Positions 10,522 to 22,298 of a DNA stretch of 64,000 bases are shown here, one piece after another. Location of the stretch: contig UYJD01000008.1 in the NCBI GenBank assembly GCA_900618795.1, positions 186,001 through 250,000 of the forward strand, read 5' to 3'. The position numbers and the translations under genes are program-made. Source of the DNA: Cyanodermella asteris (lineage: Eukaryota > Ascomycota > Lecanoromycetes > Ostropales > Stictidaceae). Every line of letters starts with the position of its first letter. The stretch's first letter is position 1. Under the pieces are notes generated by a model that did no database searches, was not told the origin of the DNA, and saw nothing but the letters and a program-made list of their open reading frames with translations.

Positions 10522-13500
10522 TTAATAACGAATTTCCTTGGCCGTGACATGAGGCTGATACTGCGTCTTCACCCCAGCCCCCGGCGCGTCCACGCCCTGC
10601 GGCATCGTCGGCGTCATAACGACCTTGGCCTCTCCCCTCAACTCCTTCTCCTTCTCCTCCAACACATCCACCCGTCCCTCAACCTCCGCAACCCTAGCAC
10701 CAACCTCCTGCAGCGTCCTAACTTTCTGCACCTTGACCTCCGCCGGCTTCCAACTCTGATCCAGACCATGTCCCTGGTTTGCGTTGTCACCTTCGTAGAT
10801 CTCGCTTCCCTCGCCATTGAACCTGAGAGCCCAGGAGCTGGGGAAGGGGAGCAGACCATCCCACTGCGCGTTGGCATAGCGGATGTAGCCGTCGGGGGTC
10901 GCGACGCGCTTGAGGCGGCCGAGCTTGTCGTGCGCGACGCGCAGGTAGTTTAGCTGGGCAGCGTGTTTGAGAAGGCCGGCGAGGGCGACGAGAGAGAGTT
11001 TCTTGGTGAAGGTCGAGTTGGAGCCGTAGATCAGGTAGGCGGATTCGGGATGGGAGGGGTTGAAGGTCGAAGGCGAGGGGCCGAAGTGTGCAGTGGATTG
11101 CGATGCAGCGTGCTGGATCATGTCAGTACGTGAGCGCTTTGGGTCAATAAGGGTGTAATAACTTACCACGTCGAGAAGAACCATTTGGTTCTGGGAGATG
11201 GGTGTAGCCTGGTGTTCAATCGAGCCGTCGGGCTTCACAACGGCGATCTTGACTTGGTCGGCGTCGGGGCTGTTGTACTTGCGACACAGCTTGAGCTTGT
11301 AGCTGAGGCGGTTGGCCTCGCGGACGTACTCCTTGATCTTGCGGTCTGCTTCAGCGTTGTTCTGGGCTGCGAGCTCTTTCAACGCGGCCCAGTGCTTGGT
11401 CTGCTCATCATCCTCGGCGCTGCCGACACAGCCGCTGTCGCGCTTCTTCGGGTCAATGAAGTAGGCCAGGACTTCTGTGAGCGACAGAACGATCTTATGC
11501 GCAATGTCGAGAGCGAAGCTCAGCATAACCGCAGCAACTTCCTCTTGGGTCAAGCCAGACTTGCGCAACGCGGCAACAGTGTGCACTGCCAACTCTCGGA
11601 CCTTGAGAACGTACTTGCCATCCGGATGAGCGCGATCAGTGGACCATGTCCGCTTGATGCTGCTCCAGATACCATAGACGGTGGCATCTGACTTTGCGAT
11701 GCCCTCCTCGGCAAATTTCTTCAAGAACGCTATCGAGTTCTTGAACGCAACACGCCTTTGCCAGACCTTTGTCTCATCCGAGTCCCAAGACTGGAAGTTC
11801 TGGCAGTTGTCAATATGCTGGTAGATCTGGTTCTCAGTGTACTGGCGGTTCAAGTTACCGTCGTTGGTCTTGACCTGATCCCAGCAGCCGAGGAAGTCGA
11901 CCATGAAGCGCGTGATGACGGGAATAGCGTAGTCCTTGATCACATCGATCTGGTAGACCTGCTCTGCGGGTTTGGTAGGCGACATTTTCACCTTCTGCAG
12001 TGTGCGCTGTTCCCGGCTGCGGATCTCGCGCGACATCTCGACGAAGTAGTTCATGAAGATGAACTCGCGGTCTTGCATGCCGGCGACGGTGTTTCCGAAA
12101 GTCTTGAGCGCGGGCTCCCACTTTGACCAGGTGTTGGTCATGATCTGGCGCAGTGGTCCTTCAGGAATGTCGGTTGTGACGGCAACACCAGGGTTCACCC
12201 AGCTCAGTTTGCCACTGGAATCGTTAGGATCATCGAGAATTTTCTTGACTTGCTCATATTCGCTGATGCTGGGCAGCTTCTTTCTGTCATCCCCAGAGAA
12301 GTTGCGACGGACACGCTTTGAGAGCACCTTGGAGTAGTCGGCTGAGGCGTACGATTTGATGTAGCCAGCCTTCCCCGGGTTGGTGCGATTGAGGGCCTGC
12401 CAAGTGGTAGCATCGATCTTGTACTCGAGGTTTGCGAGGTTGAGGAAATTGAGGTAGCCCTGTTGCTCGGCTAGCGCCAAGTTCTTGGCTGGTGTGTAGA
12501 AAGGCTGCCACATGTGAATCGAGTTGTAGTCAAAGTATCCAGGGAAGGCTCTCTGAAACAAGCGGTGGAACACAGAGCCCTTGTTGATAGTTGGGTCGGA
12601 CGAAACTTCCTTGAAGCCCCAAGCAGTCAATGAGTCGACGTTCCAATCAATTGTGTAGAACCTGTCGGAACGCACAAGCGTGACAGCATCGGAGAAAACA
12701 GCGCGCCAAAGAGCAGTCGACTCTTCACCGGGACATGCAATACCGGGATCAAGGCAACGGCCGTCTCCCTCGCACATGAGACCGGGGTACAGCTCAACCA
12801 TGTCGGGATCCTCGTACATATCACGGAGAGCCTCCTGGATCTTGGGATCCGAGTTGATGTCTTCAAAGTGCTGGTGTCGTGACATGCCAAAGAACTGACG
12901 GAACTCGTTCAGAGTAGCAAGCTCCCACTTGCGAGCCTGCAATATACCAAGGATCTCAACCGAGCGGAAGATCTTCGGAATATTCTGAGCACCGAACTGG
13001 CAGATGGGATCCTCGATCGACCGAGTGAGCTCCTCGACGAGCATCGCATCGTCGAACTTCCCATCTGCGTTGCGGGTGAAGCGTCCGTACGTCTTGAGCC
13101 TGCCCTGTGCATCTAATTCGAAGTTGCCGTTCTTGTCGCGGTTCCATCGTCCGCCAAACGCTTTTGGGAATGGCTCCTTGCCCTTATCCGCCCAGTTCAT
13201 CTTGTCGTTGGCATTTTGGTTCTCGCCGTCAATGACCGTGCGCATGAACGGAACTGGGATGTCACCATTCTTGAGCATGGTCTCTGTGATGAACTCGCCG
13301 CGGTCGATTTGCTCCTGAGTAACTTCGTGGTCCTTCTTGACCTTGCCGGTGCGGCCGATCCAGATCTCGAACAGATCTTTGGACCATGCGGCATCTCGCT
13401 CGGAGATTGGGCTGTGGAAACGGTAGAGGACGTTGAATTCGGCAGAAACCATGTTGCCTTCACCACGCGACATGCCATGCTTGTCATTCATGCCCTCGTA

Positions 13501-14546
13501 ACTTGTCCTCGGGTCGAGGGTCCATGCCGTGTCGTGCCCATGCATCGCCATCAGGCAACGCAGGTAGTCGTGGATGGCGATCTGAATGTACATGCCGCAG
13601 GTGACAAGGCGGGCAGTCTGGAAGAGGTCCTCATCTTGTCTGATGCGTGCCTTCTCCTTGTCTTCTGGAGAGAGCTTGTCCCAGACAGGGCCCTTGGGAA
13701 TGCTGAAACGGCTATTCTCGTCAATCGCGAGCAATTGCTTGGCGACGTAGTTGTGGAATCTGTTGTACATGATGAGGTAGCATGTGACGCCTGGTGGCTG
13801 ATTGAGCAGGCGGTGTTCGGCAAAAGTGTCGGGCTTAAGCAAGCCCTTCTCCATTGTACGGACTGCTCTTTGCGCTTCGATGCAGTTGCCGTACAGTGGC
13901 GTAAGGTCTAGATAGGAGGATGTGTCGGATATGTTCTTATCGACGTTGTTGGTGCGGAAGATGTCTGTATCCGTGAGCATGCTGTCGGAATGATGTGGGG
14001 AAACAATTGAGACTCACCGTGAATGATCAAGGTCGCATGGTACAGCAGCATGCTAGAAATGCCTGTTTTGCTCTCCTTGGGGTCGTCGTCCGGGCGAGCC
14101 ATCAGGAGATCGAATAAGTCACCAGGATCTGGCTTCGCGCCCTGCATAGATCGATGTCCTTGAACGGTCTTGGCATATGGCAGGCCAGCCTTCCCAAGAT
14201 CAGGGTAGAAGTAGTTGTTGTATGATCCGTCTGCTGTTCGGTACTTCATCTCATCTCCGAGATAGGTCAGTGGGGGGTGAAGCATCGAGCCCCACAGCTT
14301 GCTAACCAGGCCCTTGGTCAAAAGCTGGCTCAGCTTGTCGTTGACATCTAGTTTGGGTAGCACGACTCGGGCGGCCTGCTCAGGGCCTTTCTGAATGGCC
14401 GGCCCAAGCATCTTGAGGGCGGCGAGTGTGTCTTTGGCACCCCATTTTCTGCCCTCTGGTGTGTTGTCGTGTAATGCCTCGTCGTCGTGGAAGTTGAATG
14501 TGTGTTCAGGCTTGTTCAGCCCCAGGAGACCGGCAAGGCCACCCAT
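10522..14546 (-). CDS. psi-producing oxygenase (Ppo), fatty-acid dioxygenase with degenerate P450 domain, PpoC-like
   Basis: A heme dioxygenase acting on oleate/linoleate; its oxylipins (psi factors) tune sexual versus asexual development and secondary metabolism. Exons 14546-14018, 13964-11167 and 11112-10522 give about 1305 residues, longer than the usual ~1100-1150. The 53-nt intron joins HATLIIH to DIFRTN, and YLDLTPLYG follows. The peroxidase-domain catalytic pair is in YRFH near residues 357-360 (YRWH in most relatives). The C-terminal P450-like domain keeps the surrounding helices, but the cysteine loop, normally like YGPHKCLGKKL, reads YGSNSTFTKKL at residues ~1138-1148 (genomic 10996-11028). 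The heme-thiolate cysteine is Thr, so no diol synthase activity is expected, as in PpoC 10R-dioxygenases. A short coiled-coil tail (LQEVGARVAEVEGRV) follows. Confidence 0.93.
11113..11166 (-). other. in-frame 54-nt intron in the Ppo gene
   Basis: gtaagt donor, tactgac branch site and ccag acceptor. The length is divisible by three and the stretch has no stop, so an unspliced reading simply adds 18 residues. Strong consensus and the family alignment around LLDV/HAASQ argue that it is normally removed. Confidence 0.75.
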
Positions 14547-15642
14547 TGTAAATTATGACTAAAGTACAAGACCAGAATCGAACTCAGAGGAGAGGAAGAT
14601 GGGAATAGGGAAGCGAGCGTTTGTGAATCGACTGGCCGGACAATGACCGACAATGAGCGCCTATGTCCAGTGTGAAGCTCGATATATGGGAGATTGGGGA
14701 TACTTCTAGGCACACAAGGATTGGGCAGCTGCACAGACAAATATACTAATAGCTCGTACAGCTTCGGCGAGCATTCTCAACCACTCCAGCTTGCCATCTG
14801 GCTACATGGTGGCGTCTATACTAGTCCCAATGCTTCGAGACCTGCCGTGAGCAGCCATTATCCCAAACAAGGACATTCGCCAGGCGACTCAGCCGCTTGA
14901 CATGGGGTCTAGTCCCTAATGGTGCGTGGCAATCTGCATTTGCCGAAGCGTGGATGGTTGTCGGTATGGTAGACTCGGGGCGGCGTCGCCGCAGAAGAGC
15001 GAGATCGTCTCGGGAACATCATGCTTTCGTCGAGTCGGAGAGTCAATTCGGCTAGAGTACGCGCATGCAGACAGGTGTCTAAGACCAAAAGACCACAGCT
15101 GAGGACTATGGGGAAGTCCAGTCTAATCAGCTCGAAGATGGTTGGCTGGAACCCCAGGGCTTGGCGCGTCGGGCGGTTGTGGCGTTGTTCAGCTGGACGG
15201 AAGGCCTGGGCTTGTCTTACACCACGCCTCGACTGCGAAGCAACCCACGGGCTGAAATACCGACACGGAGCAAAGCTACGAAGGGAGAGTCGAAGCGGCC
15301 CCTGGCATGCAGTTTTATGCGGCAGATGGTACAAATGTAGCGCGGATCTGCAGCCAACTGCCCGCCCGTGCGACATTAGGTACGGTAGCAAGCCTACGGC
15401 CGATCAGTGTGGGTGCTCAAGCACAGAGAGGCTTCGTATGCCCTGCTGACCAGTCTGGCTGATAAGCAAGACGGCTCGGGCGCACTTGATATTGACGCCA
15501 CATCTTCTGCAGCGGGCACCTCTCTAATCCCGCATAATCTTACCGTCCGTCTTGCTTGGTGCTGCATGTGTGAATCTGGCCGGTAGTCGTCCAGTTTCAA
15601 GCTGCTTGTCTCGCCATCATGCGACGACGACCACAACGCTTG
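14547..15642. other. intergenic, upstream of Ppo gene
   Basis: About 1.1 kb holding the promoter of the minus-strand Ppo gene and the 3' region of the Asteroid-like gene. Small frames on both strands look random. Nothing recognisable. Confidence 0.5.
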
Positions 15643-17502
15643 TCAGCGAAGCAGATCGAACGGGTTCTGGCTGCCTCTTGTTTGCTGTAAGCTTGCTGTG
15701 GATGACGAGGGAGCTCGTTTGCGCTTTCGCTTCTTTGCAGCTTTTGACTTGACAATATTCCAGCCCTGTGGTGGATCTTGAACCCCATCTGTCTTGACAT
15801 TGGTATCAATCGAGCCGGCGTCGTCGCCATATGTTTGAGTCTTCTTTCTGCTCGCTAGCTCGATCACAAAATCTGCATGACGAGCCAACCCAATTGCGGA
15901 AAATTGTGTGTCGGTGAGTTGCATGTCCTCAATTGGGACGACTTGCCAATATGGTGCTACCACATCATCGTCGAGTTTCGTGTCAGGGATCCTCAGCATC
16001 TGAGTAAGCATCCGTAACGCAAAGAGGTTTCCGTGGATCTGCGCTCTCAGGTGAATGGCTTCCCAGGCTAGCTTTCCAGCTTGATGAGATCCGAGAGCAG
16101 ATCTGACCAGCCTAGCTCCAGGTGGCGTCTTCTCCTCCACCAAGTACCAGCGGTAGGCATGTGCCGCTGCAAAAACGATCCATATATGGGCCAAATCAGT
16201 CGATTCGCCCAGCTCCTCCGTGATTCGCTGCAGATTGTCTCGTATGAAATCGAGTCCTTGGGTGGTCTCATCTCGAGGCAGGACTGGCAGCACTGTCTCG
16301 ACGATCCTTTTACCACTGCGAGTGATCTCGACGAGGTCAGTAGTAGGTACTTTGGGTCGGCTCAATAAGATGGAGTATGCCAACTGTCTGATGTCCCGAG
16401 AACTCAGCCAAGCAGAGCTTCTCTCTGGATCTTCGACCAAAGGCAAGAGATAACTATGCAATGGCCTCTGCTTCCCTGAAAGTGCTTGGACAACAAGTTC
16501 TGACATCCTGTTGTCCAGCTGTTGGCACCAATCTGGGGTTTTGTGTAGCGATGCCAAATCGACATTTTGTAGATAGTCTTTCGTGAATTCATCCAGTGCC
16601 TCCGTCCAGCCTGACAATCTAGCCTTACTCGCCGTACTAGTCTTCACCCTGACCCGTCTCACAGCCTCCTCAAACCCCAACGTCGGATCCTGCCGCAACT
16701 CGAATGCCAGATCCACAAGGTCCTTTCCCGTCGCCTCGGCGCCAATTTTGCGTAGAACGTCTTCCTGCCGCAGCGTCCTCACCGTCAAGACGTACCCACG
16801 GTGGCAAGTCGAGCAAGCAGAGGCTTCCAAGGAGGGTAGAAACGCAAGCGAACCTTCTCCCAAATCGTGAATAGCAAGATCCGAGTCGCCCGTCAAGCAT
16901 AGATAGTCTCCCGACTGCCGCGTCGCCACCGCCAGATACAAATCCGCCTCCCCCGGTACAAGCTTGGTACAATCCGCAAACTGACTCCGTTTCAACGCCT
17001 CAAATACCGCCGGGACGAGAAACGTCGCAGACGGGCCATTCTTCGCAAAAGCAGGCACACTCCTCGAATAGAAAACCTCGTGCCCCTCCAACTTCACCTC
17101 TCGCGTCGTCCCCGCCTCGAACCCATTTCCGTGCACCGCTCTGTACGCGTTCAGTCTTCCGAGCGCATCTGTCAGTCTCTGCACCCGGATCTCGCGTTTC
17201 GACTCGGGAAGGCCGCCGTCGAAGAAGATGTGACTGACGGTCACCCCGCAAGACTCGAGGAACCGGAGATTGGAGACCACGGCGACGCCGAGCTCGTGGT
17301 AGGTTGGCTGGGCTTCGAGGGCGGAGGTGCCGCCGTTGCGGCCTAGGAGGCGGTGGTAGATGTGGTAGGCGAAGCCGGGGCCGTCGATTACGGCGGAGCG
17401 GGGGCGGGATTGGGTGCGTTTGGAACAAGATGGCGTGGTGCAGCCGAGGGTTGTGGGATTCTGGAAAGGTTCTAGGTGGATGGTCAGGCGTGGGATACCC
17501 AT
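15643..17502 (-). CDS. Asteroid-type XPG-domain protein
   Basis: A single-exon gene for 619 residues. It opens with MGIPRLTIHLEPF, the hallmark start of FEN1/XPG/Asteroid nucleases, and shows acidic residues where the metal-binding site should be: D40 in AVIDG, D95 in FFDGG, E185 and D187 in VPGEADLYLAV, D206 and D208 in LTGDSDLAIHD. A CSTCHRGY pair sits near 230-237. The second half is a helical Asteroid-type domain. The C-terminus is basic (KKRKRKR) and closes with NPFDLL, similar to the ending of other fungal Asteroid proteins. The retained acidic set suggests a structure-specific nuclease or nucleic-acid-binding protein. Its cellular job is not established; the basic tail suggests a nuclear location. 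Confidence 0.85.
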   Translation of the reverse strand: MGIPRLTIHLEPFQNPTTLGCTTPSCSKRTQSRPRSAVIDGPGFAYHIYHRLLGRNGGTSALEAQPTYHELGVAVVSNLRFLESCGVTVSHIFFDGGLPESKREIRVQRLTDALGRLNAYRAVHGNGFEAGTTREVKLEGHEVFYSRSVPAFAKNGPSATFLVPAVFEALKRSQFADCTKLVPGEADLYLAVATRQSGDYLCLTGDSDLAIHDLGEGSLAFLPSLEASACSTCHRGYVLTVRTLRQEDVLRKIGAEATGKDLVDLAFELRQDPTLGFEEAVRRVRVKTSTASKARLSGWTEALDEFTKDYLQNVDLASLHKTPDWCQQLDNRMSELVVQALSGKQRPLHSYLLPLVEDPERSSAWLSSRDIRQLAYSILLSRPKVPTTDLVEITRSGKRIVETVLPVLPRDETTQGLDFIRDNLQRITEELGESTDLAHIWIVFAAAHAYRWYLVEEKTPPGARLVRSALGSHQAGKLAWEAIHLRAQIHGNLFALRMLTQMLRIPDTKLDDDVVAPYWQVVPIEDMQLTDTQFSAIGLARHADFVIELASRKKTQTYGDDAGSIDTNVKTDGVQDPPQGWNIVKSKAAKKRKRKRAPSSSTASLQQTRGSQNPFDLLR

Positions 17503-17974
17503 TGGAGTGTTGCTGAACGTGGTTGCTGAAGTTTGGCCGTAAGAATCAGGGACTTGAAGATGGACTACATTTCATGGAGCACGTTTCAACTACGTGCTAC
17601 GACTGTAGTCACCCCACGGCACTTGTCCCCGAGACTGGACCTTTGAAAGCGATGAATGGGTTGTTCGAGATTTGAATGGCATCTACTGCTGGGAATCGTA
17701 CTCTTGCAAGTCGGCAAATTTCAGACCCAGTTTTCAAAAATCGGACTTTCCAAAATGTCATGTGATTATTTTTTGTTAAAATTGGTCTCAAAAACCGACT
17801 CTACCTCCAGAATGCCAGACCTCGCTCGATGTGTCACTGCATAGGATGATACGATAGCTGCAAGCATATTTCAATATTATACAAGAACTTCCTTCTCACG
17901 CCCGCATAGGACATGCAAACCCATCGCTCAGAGGAACAGCCCTGGCTCGTTTCATTATCATGCCCAAATCATGC
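17503..17974. other. short intergenic interval
   Basis: About 470 bp with A/T-rich patches upstream of the Asteroid-like gene and downstream of the membrane protein gene. No feature is seen beyond probable promoter and 3' UTR. Confidence 0.5.
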
Positions 17975-18670
17975 TCAAATATCTTCCCTGAAAACGCTGT
18001 GTCTATCCTTGCCACTCTTCGTACTCGTCGTGTCAAGTTCGTGTGGTCTCGGACTCACAGTTCGGGGAGCATTCGAACCACTTCCACCGTACGGCGGACC
18101 CTTCCGGTGCGCAACCTCCTCATACCTCTCGTCCAAGCCCCTCTGGCTTCCACCAACATAGCTCAAGTCCTCGCGACTCCGGCTCCTTCCCCTCTCCTGG
18201 CCATACTCTGGCAAAACATTCCTGCTTCCCGCATATCCGCCTCCATGCATGCCATACGGACCCGCATCCGGCCTCGCTCCCGCAGGAGGGTGTAATCCAA
18301 GCTCCTGCTCCTCGTATCCCGCACTCCCATACGGATGGTCTGCCTCAGCTCCAACGCGATCATCCCATGCGGCGTCTGGGTCCAGTGGCCCGAATCCGCG
18401 ATCGCCGCGACGGGTACCTGCGTACCCCGACCCGGCGCGATGGGACTGGAAGTTGGACCATTTGTCTTTGACCCAGCCGATGGGCCCGCCCTGGCGCGGC
18501 GCAGCAGGGTAATTGTTTGAGGAGGACTTGTTGAATGGGATGTAGCTTGACCAGGGTGGGGGTGGTAGGCCTTGTTGGTGCGCTCGCCAGCGCGTGTAGC
18601 CGATCCAGCCGCCGATGGGGATAATGACGAGGAGGAGGAGTAGGAGGAAGAAAAGGCCTGCGCCGTTCAT
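17975..18670 (-). CDS. single-pass membrane protein with disordered Gly/Pro/Tyr-rich tail
   Basis: A 231-residue single-exon protein. The N-terminus MNGAGLFFLLLLLLVIIPIGGWIGY is one strong transmembrane helix with no cleavable signal, followed by an Arg-rich stop-transfer segment (TRWRAHQQ). A Pro-rich segment leads to IPFNK, then the GWVKDKWSNFQ and RGFGPLDPDAAWDDRVGAEAD blocks typical of a fungal family often labelled acid phosphatase-like without catalytic evidence. The rest is low-complexity Gly/Arg/Ser/Tyr. No phosphatase motif is visible, so I do not use that name. A plasma-membrane or endomembrane scaffold role is possible. A palindromic E-box TCACGTGA lies about 330 bp upstream (19002-19009). 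Confidence 0.75.
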   Translation of the reverse strand: MNGAGLFFLLLLLLVIIPIGGWIGYTRWRAHQQGLPPPPWSSYIPFNKSSSNNYPAAPRQGGPIGWVKDKWSNFQSHRAGSGYAGTRRGDRGFGPLDPDAAWDDRVGAEADHPYGSAGYEEQELGLHPPAGARPDAGPYGMHGGGYAGSRNVLPEYGQERGRSRSREDLSYVGGSQRGLDERYEEVAHRKGPPYGGSGSNAPRTVSPRPHELDTTSTKSGKDRHSVFREDI

Positions 18671-20294
18671 GGCTAGCGGTGGATTAAGCTGTCGTGAGGT
18701 GGTGGTATGAGGTCGCGAATGTCAACTATTGCTTTGGTCATCTGCGAGACACGTCGATAGTGGTCATACTGGACAATGTCTGGAATTGAGGCGTGCGGTA
18801 TGATCGGCGTCCTGATTAGTGTTGGTTCGCGCTATTCGTGAAGATGTCTGATGCGACGGAAGCAGCTGGTCGCGAATAAGGCTGCAGGTTGACGCTGGGG
18901 ACGACATGCCGCTAATAATAATAATGCTGGTTCAAACACCCTCGATCTGGCGTGGGCGCGGCCCGCCGCTTTGAGCGCGTGTTCGAACGCGAGATCGGCG
19001 CTCACGTGACTTGGTACGAATGGATGCCCTCTTGTTTCCGCGGGATCATGCTCACTTTCGCTGCTGGTGAAACCTCCGTATTCAGAGGGCGCTATAAGAA
19101 AGTGTAACAATACGCTTAACGCTGGGCTTGTATGAGTCCCAAAATATCAACCAATATTGACGCCGCTCGGGCGTATCGCTGGCCACCTGCCTGCAAGGCT
19201 GATACCACGGCGCTCACCTCAGAGCTTCTAAGAGTCCAGAGTCCAGGGTCCAGGTGACTGACTACGACAGAGCGAGCTGACGTTAGTTCGAACCGCCTTC
19301 TCGCAACAGTTTCAGCGACCGCGCAACGATTCGTCCTCTCATCATATCAGTCATGTCGAATTCGAGCAAATGAACCGACGACTGGATCTTCGCAACGACG
19401 ATCAAGTTCGGCGCTATAAGGCGGATGCCCGAGGACGTGCAAAACAAGCCCAAATAGTCCGCAACGTAAGGAGATAAGAGGTATCTGTGGGCTATCTCAG
19501 CCGCCGATGATGCAAGTGACGCGACTCACACCTTCTCAGACCGAACTGCAGTCCGGGGTCAATTGTAGGGCGCGAGCACGAAATAGGCGATCTGCCTTGT
19601 ACATATACGTCAACTCGTTAAGAGAAGGGAACGTATGCGCATGTCAATATGACTTTAGCAAGACGATCTAGAATTAGGACTCAACAATGCTATTGCGACC
19701 GACTGCGGTCCAGATCGCAAGCAGCAATTATATGGCTAAGCATTAAGGGATTGGACCTTGTGAAGGGCGAACGTTAGCAGTGGAACATCTTCCGACTGCA
19801 GAGCATTTTCCAGAGCGAGGCTAACAACCAGGCACACCTATTGTGGTTTCCATCAAGCGGTAAGGCCATCCTCTCTCACACAACAGAACACTCGGCCGAT
19901 TAAGCACCAGCTGCTGAGAAAGAGATAATGGCGCAGCGTCCGACGCGATTGCCACAAGAGGTGCGCGTGACAATTTGCTGATGATTGTGGAATCATTCGA
20001 AAGAACGGCGATGGAGACAATTGACGACTTGATCTATTGTGCTATTATAGGTTGACTGATTGAGTACCACGACACCCTCAGCGTCGTCGGACCCATCGGC
20101 AACAAGGGGAAAGCAACTCTTATAGAGCTACACCAATTGTCGCTTTGCCAGCTATACCTGCTTCTTTTTTGTGATCTTTCCCCGCTCGCATTGGGCTTCC
20201 TGAATTGGAAGAAGATTGTCGAGCCGCGCCGTCCTCTGTTTCTAGCGCAGGCCGCGACTAGTGACGAGAAAATCCAATCCCGGATATATTCCGC
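18671..20294. other. intergenic, 1.6 kb without gene
   Basis: Holds the E-box at 19002-19009 and a short imperfect tandem of agtccag units (about 19232-19253). Small frames have no family resemblance. Nothing else is seen. Confidence 0.5.
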
Positions 20295-22298
20295 CTATGT
20301 ACCCTCCTTCCTGCAAGCACTACCAAAGCTCGAACGCGGTGAACTGTCAAACAAGCCTGGGTAACGCTTTGTACTGCCTTTTTTCATCTTAGCCATTTGG
20401 AAATCCTTCAAAATGTAGATCTCGCCGAACATGTCAGTGACTCGTACGAACAGGTGCACCATGCTCATCGCTTCCGAGCTTGCTATCAGACCTAGCTGTG
20501 CCAAAGCCGTGTCCATCATGGCGCGCTCAAATGAGGCGATTCCAGGGAGACGATCGCGCTGCAGAATACTGCTGTCACCCGCCTTGTTCTTCGCAGCGTC
20601 AAGACAGACTTCGGGAAAGTTCGCGCCGTTAAGGTTGCCCTCTTGCAAATCCCGCAGGAGCGAACCAGCGTCGTTATAGAGCCGGCACATTGTCGCGAGG
20701 TGGCGACACACGTCGTCGGCGATGTACTTTTGTCTCACGCCAGGGAAGAGTTCCTGACCGGGCCGCTGAGCAATACATGTCGCATAAGCGAACGAATAAG
20801 GACAGGAGGTGTGATCTGCTGCTGTCCCTCGCACCCACTGACGGAACGATTCATTTGACGACCGGAACACCTTGATGCCAACCGAGTCGTCTTCGTCGCG
20901 CTTTCGTTTCAGTCCCTGTTCAGCAAGCGTTCGGTTATCTCTATTCTGCGCCATGTGCGCAGCGAGAAAATCGAAGAGCTCTGAAAGCAATTTCTTGCGG
21001 TCTGCTTTGCTAGCATTTCGGACCCGATCATGAGATAATACGTAATCCATGAAGGTTTTCAGAGGCATCGCTCGTTGTGGCAGCGATGCAGTTTGCGACT
21101 CGCTGTGAATCCCGTCCGTCTTAGCCGCAATTGCATTTGTGTGACCGACATCGGTCTCGAAGAGCGTCTTGCAAGTTCCTATGGCAGGTTCCAGCGCTGT
21201 CTTGATAAAATCCTGAAGATAGGCCTTGATTGCAGTTTCACGGTCTGCGAATTCCGTAGCCATCACCGATTCCATGAATTCGTCTATCTGGAAATTGACA
21301 ACTGAAACTCCCATCATGTCTGCGAGGAGCATGGAGGAGCCAGGCCCCGAAAGCGAGTTGTTAGCGAGCGTCCAGATGACCGGAATCCATTCGAGGTACT
21401 TGTCATCCGTGAAGCCTTCTCGGGTGAAGAATTGGCCGCGTATCCGTTGCAGCGACGGCAAAAAAAGTTTCAGCCTCAAGTCTGGAGGCCTCGAACAGCC
21501 ACAGCTCGCAGCGACCTTTCAGCAAAGGTAAGCTTTCGAAAAGTTTGAAAGTTTTGCGCTTAATACGTTCCGGGTGCGCTGTGACGACCACGGCATCTGC
21601 GGTAGAACGACCACCAACGTCGATCTTCAGTGCGGCTAGCACATATGATGTACACAAAAAACGCGATCCGTAAAGGACCTTTTCAACCCAAAGGTGTTCG
21701 GGAGTCGCCGTGAGGTCAACCTGTCTCAAGAAAGCGCGTCCACATTCGATCGCTTTGTCGATCGGCGCTGCTAAAGACCGAAGGCGCGGAAGTCTGGATA
21801 TGCACGCCAGTCCAATAACGGCGTAGGCGGTCTCCTCATTCGGTCCAAGATTGCCCCAGGATCCATCTGGCTTCTGTGTTTGCAAGGTACGGACGATGAA
21901 TTGGATCAAAGCGCGAGGGATGTTTCTTCAAGAAGCTTTGCGTCCACAAGGCTTAGATCAGGGCAAGTTGCGTCCACTTCGAGCAGTCTCGTGAATGCTT
22001 CCGCCATGAGCATTGGAGCATAGTGTGGGGAAATGTTCTGCAGTACAAGACGATCAGCACCCGGTAGCTCATCTTCAGGCGGAGCCTACTCACCCATTTG
22101 TCGCCTTTCAAGCGTGACTGCTCCGACCAGTCTTTACACAGGAAGGTGACTATCTTTTGCACTGTGCTCTGCAGCCCTCGAAGGATAGAAGTGGGCTCTG
22201 CAAGAATTGCCAGCAGCGCGTTGCAATTGGCGCTGAAGCTGGGGTTGCGTTCATACTTGTAGGTCTCCAGATGTGTCTTTGTCTCAAAGCGAGCGATC
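20295..22298 (-). pseudogene. remnant of a fungal bifunctional diterpene synthase (CPS/KS type)
   Basis: Fungal CPS/KS enzymes cyclise geranylgeranyl diphosphate to copalyl diphosphate (class II, DxDD) and then to a diterpene such as ent-kaurene (class I). What remains begins inside the class II half: ARFETKTHL and RNPSFSANCNALLA, a 56-nt intron (22038-22093), SPHYAPMLMAEAF, then the QW-like block DGSWGNLGPNEETAYAV and WVEKVLYGSRF. The class I half is a long open frame (from about 21479 to 20295) with IPVIWTLANN, the DEFME metal motif and YNDAGSLLRDLQEGN, matching the NDxxSxxRDxxE motif. The frame changes at two places between these blocks (around 21.92 kb and 21.48 kb), and the part that would carry DxDD is absent because an inverted-repeat element starts at 22299. 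A C-terminal class I-only product is conceivable, but decay is likelier. Confidence 0.8.

Noticed and set aside
20137-20364. Plus-strand frame overlapping the 3' end of the diterpene synthase remnant
   Set aside because: Non-ATG start and antisense to a recognisable class I terpene synthase end; considered a shadow.
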